This document shows positions 63,601-64,000 of a stretch of DNA of 64,000 bases, piece after piece. Source of the stretch: Stanieria sp. NIES-3757 (GTDB lineage: Bacteria; Cyanobacteriota; Cyanobacteriia; Cyanobacteriales; Xenococcaceae). The stretch's first letter is position 1. Every line of letters begins with the position of its first letter. The translations under genes were made by a program, and so were the position numbers. Location: the NCBI GenBank assembly GCA_002355455.1, contig AP017375.1, positions 1,550,001 to 1,614,000 of the forward strand, given 5' to 3'. The notes under the pieces are model-generated. The model was not told the origin of the DNA, ran no database searches, and worked only from the letters and a program-made list of their open reading frames with translations.

Positions 63601-63812
63601 AGTCAGAACGTCGCTTTCAACAAAACTTAGCTAGAATGTCTCGCGATCGCACTACTTTTATTATTGCCCATCGTCTTTCGACTGTGCGTAATGCAGATTG
63701 TATCTTAGTTTTAGACCGAGGTGTCTTGGTTCAGCAAGGTACTCACGAAGCTTTAATGCAAGATAAAACAGGAATTTATTATTATCTAGCTCAACAGCAA
63801 TTATCTCTTTAA
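60615..63812 (+). CDS. HetC-like peptidase-containing ABC exporter with cyclic-nucleotide-binding-like domain
   Basis: 1065 residues. About 40-160 is a cyclic-nucleotide-binding-type barrel (QGQVRLLVFDRDRQRQ, LSEGECFGGDLLFG). About 343-480 is a C39 peptidase, with Cys356 in SAADCGPTC, His429 in GDHYVVVYRI and an Asp/Asn site later. About 495-780 is the six-helix ABC membrane domain and 820-1060 the ATPase: Walker A GRSGSGKTT near 859, signature LSGGQRQRIAIARALL, Walker B ILILDEATSSLD. It would cleave a double-glycine leader and export the peptide. Residues 438-449 come from a 35-bp repeat inserted just after the catalytic His. HetC of heterocystous strains has this plan. Confidence 0.9.
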   Translation: MDTQGFLEQFPADKLTDNNLAKQWLVKQIKDIYTHSTLLKPDRNLVASFIQDWELGEFELGDDLLNSNSSSTENPQGTQYFYWIIQGQVRLLVFDRDRQRQVSTAKLSEGECFGGDLLFGKKYLASEEYISYQAKAATKVKVAKIKLEKLRRWLEKLPDLRKQWGLATQKHHRLFFFKTRTNLSFLPSYRLEPLIPFIKELIIPSETSIADITKSQPGRFWLRWGVLKEQSGQIGFSWGYPEEIPTHLQSKTELLVYYLPQEHWQTALTNLPELGNIFGIPSLLAKSPTKNIQSSETVLQLDTEIQTNVPAPIAQKPALINQPNNTPVVDFPAAKKLRRGWQLGYPFMQQQSAADCGPTCLAMISQYWGKNFSLNWLRELTQVGRSGTSLKHLAQAAESLGYDARPVRASLSSLVDCQNPWIAHWEGDHYVVVYRIKSDRSAPRQGRDRILVANPAIGLKWLSRQEFLNSWTGYALLIDPTESLFAIPNQKRSLGQFFRLLIPYRSLAIQVIFASLLIQVFGLVTPLFTQIILDQVVVNKSLTTLNVFAVGLLLFGIWAIGLTAIRQYLLSYLSNRLDLTMIGGFIRHTLMLPLPFFELRHVGDIITRVQENQKIQRFLLSQVILAWLDFLMGFVYLALMFYYNWRLTLLIIGLIPPIVILTLAATPLLRQVSREIFNQAAEQNSALVETITGIDTVKATAAEKELRWRWEERLTNFLNARFRGQKLGINLQAANGLIQSIGSTALLWYGASLVIQDQLTIGQFVAFNMLLGRVLEPIMSLANLWDELQEVLISVERLNDVFEEEPEESPNNPLITLPRIKGEVRLENVTFRYNQDEERNTLQNLNLTVSPGQTIAIVGRSGSGKTTLVKLLEGLYKPNSGAIWLDGHELKHISPTSLRSQIGVVPQECFLFSGTILENITLYRSGYSLEQVIEAAKLAEAHGFIQAMPLGYKTKVGERGANLSGGQRQRIAIARALLGDPRILILDEATSSLDTESERRFQQNLARMSRDRTTFIIAHRLSTVRNADCILVLDRGVLVQQGTHEALMQDKTGIYYYLAQQQLSL
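61927..61961 (+). repeat. 35-bp HIP1-bearing palindromic repeat, in frame in the C39 domain
   Basis: It begins GCGATCGCTCCGCGCCTCG and ends GGCGAGACCGC. It is the reverse-strand copy of the repeat at 12103-12137 with 29 of 35 matches. It codes for SDRSAPRQGRDR between VVYRIK and ILVANP, where C39 domains normally have only a short link. Confidence 0.78.
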
Positions 63813-64000
63813 AAATAGATAGATCTAATTGAGGATTTTTTGAAATTTTTGAGCTGATAGAATGGTTTGATATTGTTGAGTTAAAGTTAAATGTTACTTA
63901 ATCTTTCATCAATGTATTAAAAATAACATTTACAAAACTAATTGGATATCACTCGACGATTCAAAAAAAACAATTTTGTCAAAAAACTGCCAATTTGGCA
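63813..64000. other. Spacer after the HetC-like gene
   Basis: AT-rich, no gene, no terminator hairpin with GC stem. The next gene lies outside the window; a HlyD-type adaptor would be expected. Confidence 0.4.

Noticed and set aside
1-64000. tRNA, rRNA, tmRNA or CRISPR arrays
   Set aside because: I scanned spacers for T-loop sequences (GTTCRA type), regularly spaced direct repeats and rRNA cores and saw none; a covariance-model scan would be decisive.

Overview
The window looks like chromosomal DNA of a low-GC cyanobacterium. The evidence is a photosystem II D2 gene, families confined or nearly confined to cyanobacteria (UPF0367, TIGR03792, DUF3288, DUF6464, DUF6825), DevBCA and HetC-like exporters, a NblR-like regulator next to nadK, and many copies of the HIP1 octamer GCGATCGC. 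The gene style suggests a unicellular or baeocyte-forming form such as Stanieria, but that is a guess. I found no rRNA, tRNA or CRISPR array.

Layout. 1-7.0 kb: the tail of a CyRepA1-type plasmid replication protein, a thylakoid-type small protein, an ABC1/UbiB kinase, a PP2C phosphatase and an M20 amidohydrolase. Then comes a decayed patch where an IS5-family element sits between the first 24 codons of a Ser/Thr kinase and the TPR tail of such a kinase. 7-22 kb: ordinary metabolism and membrane genes (MFS/spermidine-synthase fusion, ion channel, trmFO, speD, pentapeptide protein, gntK, tlyA, FHA, PRC-barrel). 22-36 kb: a divergent EF-G-like GTPase, then the type IV pilus operon pilB-pilT-pilC-unknown (minus) divergent from the chaperone operon grpE-dnaK-dnaJ-tusA-rsgA (plus). 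36-43 kb: DUF192, nblR-like/nadK, a solitary psbD without psbC, UPF0367 plus an ECF-type ATPase, NYN nuclease, argF. 42.9-43.9 kb: a dead IS630-family element. 44-55 kb: galE, WD40 protein, valS, pyrD, anmK, a Ser/Thr kinase. 55-64 kb: a TetR-DevB-DevC-DevA exporter operon, divergent from a second TetR plus SRPBCC gene with two separate operator pairs between them, then a HetC-like exporter with cyclic-nucleotide-binding-like, C39 peptidase and ABC domains.

Most genes are ordinary. The most interesting signal is a set of very short palindromic elements inserted into reading frames. Two 48-bp inserts with a shared hairpin core, whose stem changes by compensating base pairs, interrupt the two transposases. 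Two 35-bp HIP1-carrying repeats (29 of 35 positions identical) lie in frame inside an ion-channel gene and inside the C39 peptidase domain of the HetC-like exporter. A roughly 95-bp MITE-like element lies near 22.8 kb. These look like non-autonomous mobile small dispersed repeats of the kind known from cyanobacteria. That all four inserts are multiples of three or read through in frame suggests either selection or tolerance. I did not find a clearly new multigene system.
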